From CAZXBB01 sp964638815 (GTDB lineage: Bacteria > Planctomycetota > Phycisphaerae > Phycisphaerales > SM1A02): 13,877 nucleotides of DNA. A model generated the notes under the pieces. It saw only the letters and a program-made list of their open reading frames with translations, was not told the origin of the DNA and searched no databases. The translations under genes were made by a program, and so were the position numbers. The stretch lies in assembly GCA_964638815.1 (NCBI GenBank), contig CAZXBB010000115.1:1-13877 (forward strand). Direction: 5' to 3'. Each line of letters starts with the position of its first letter. The stretch's first letter is position 1. Below, piece by piece: positions 13,691-13,877 of this stretch.

Positions 13691-13877
13691 CGATCGAATG
13701 CCAAAAACGGGGCAGATCCGCGTTCCGGGACCCGGCAGGGCTGGATCGGGGCACTCGGCCCCCGCCCGCAGCCCGTCCTGGATGGCCCCCGTCCGCGGCC
13801 CGGCCCGGGACGAGGGGGGGCGGAAAACGGGCCCAGGGGCGGCGACGCCGGCGACGCTTGCATCCTGCAGCTCACGC
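13691..13877. other. GC-rich right edge without an assignable gene
   Basis: Upstream flank of the last gene. It is dominated by G and C runs (for example GGGGGGG near 13815) and short self-complementary GC blocks. One minus-strand frame is open but reads as Pro/Arg/Gly-rich low complexity, so no gene is called. Confidence 0.4.

Overview
The window looks like a chromosomal segment of a high-GC planctomycete, closest in style to Phycisphaerae-like environmental genomes. This rests on two secreted proteins with C-terminal dockerin-type calcium loops of the form D-x-D-x-D/N-G-x-V-x-x-x-(D/E)-(I/L)-L…WG-x-C, one protein with an IPTL-CTERM-type tail, one with a PEP-CTERM-like tail, a TMTC-like membrane glycosyltransferase fused to TPRs, and a TPR-sulfotransferase. 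No rRNA, tRNA, CRISPR array, transposase, phage gene or plasmid gene was recognised.

Layout. Bases 1-235 hold nothing assignable apart from a short weak open fragment. Two secreted-protein genes lie on the minus strand (236-1180, IPTL-CTERM type; 1472-2248, dockerin type). The second is divergent, across 116 bp, from a plus-strand TMTC-like GT-C/TPR gene (2365-4590). After a GC-rich hairpin comes a tight five-gene plus-strand operon (4679-11608): aldo/keto reductase, ABC ATPase, large FtsX-type permease, membrane-fusion protein and TPR-sulfotransferase. Its junctions are a 4-nt ATGA overlap, a 4-nt gap, a 13-nt gap and a 4-nt GTGA overlap. A separate plus-strand gene (11730-12308) encodes a second small secreted dockerin protein. 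A 520-bp gene-free stretch (12309-12828) contains a long imperfect inverted repeat with a perfect 18-nt core and a run of G4 tracts. The last gene (12829-13578, minus) is a PEP-CTERM-like secreted protein. The right edge (13691-13877) is very GC-rich and unassigned.

How the genes may work together. The ABC ATPase, permease and membrane-fusion protein form a complete MacB/DevBCA-like exporter. It is translationally coupled to an oxidoreductase at one end and a PAPS-dependent sulfotransferase at the other, so the operon could modify and export a lipid, glycan or secondary metabolite; the substrate cannot be read from sequence. The neighbouring GT-C protein and the three classes of cell-surface sorting or docking tail suggest a region devoted to the cell envelope and its surface proteins.

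Regulatory signals seen by eye: the genes for two dockerin proteins and the PEP-CTERM protein each have a GTGGTA extended -10-like element upstream, at the same 66-bp distance for the two dockerin genes. The GT-C and aldo/keto reductase genes instead have TANNNT boxes only 6-8 bp before the ATG and no clear Shine-Dalgarno, which suggests leaderless mRNAs. The IPTL-CTERM gene carries an 8-G run just before its end, where one extra G would give a conventional short C-terminus.
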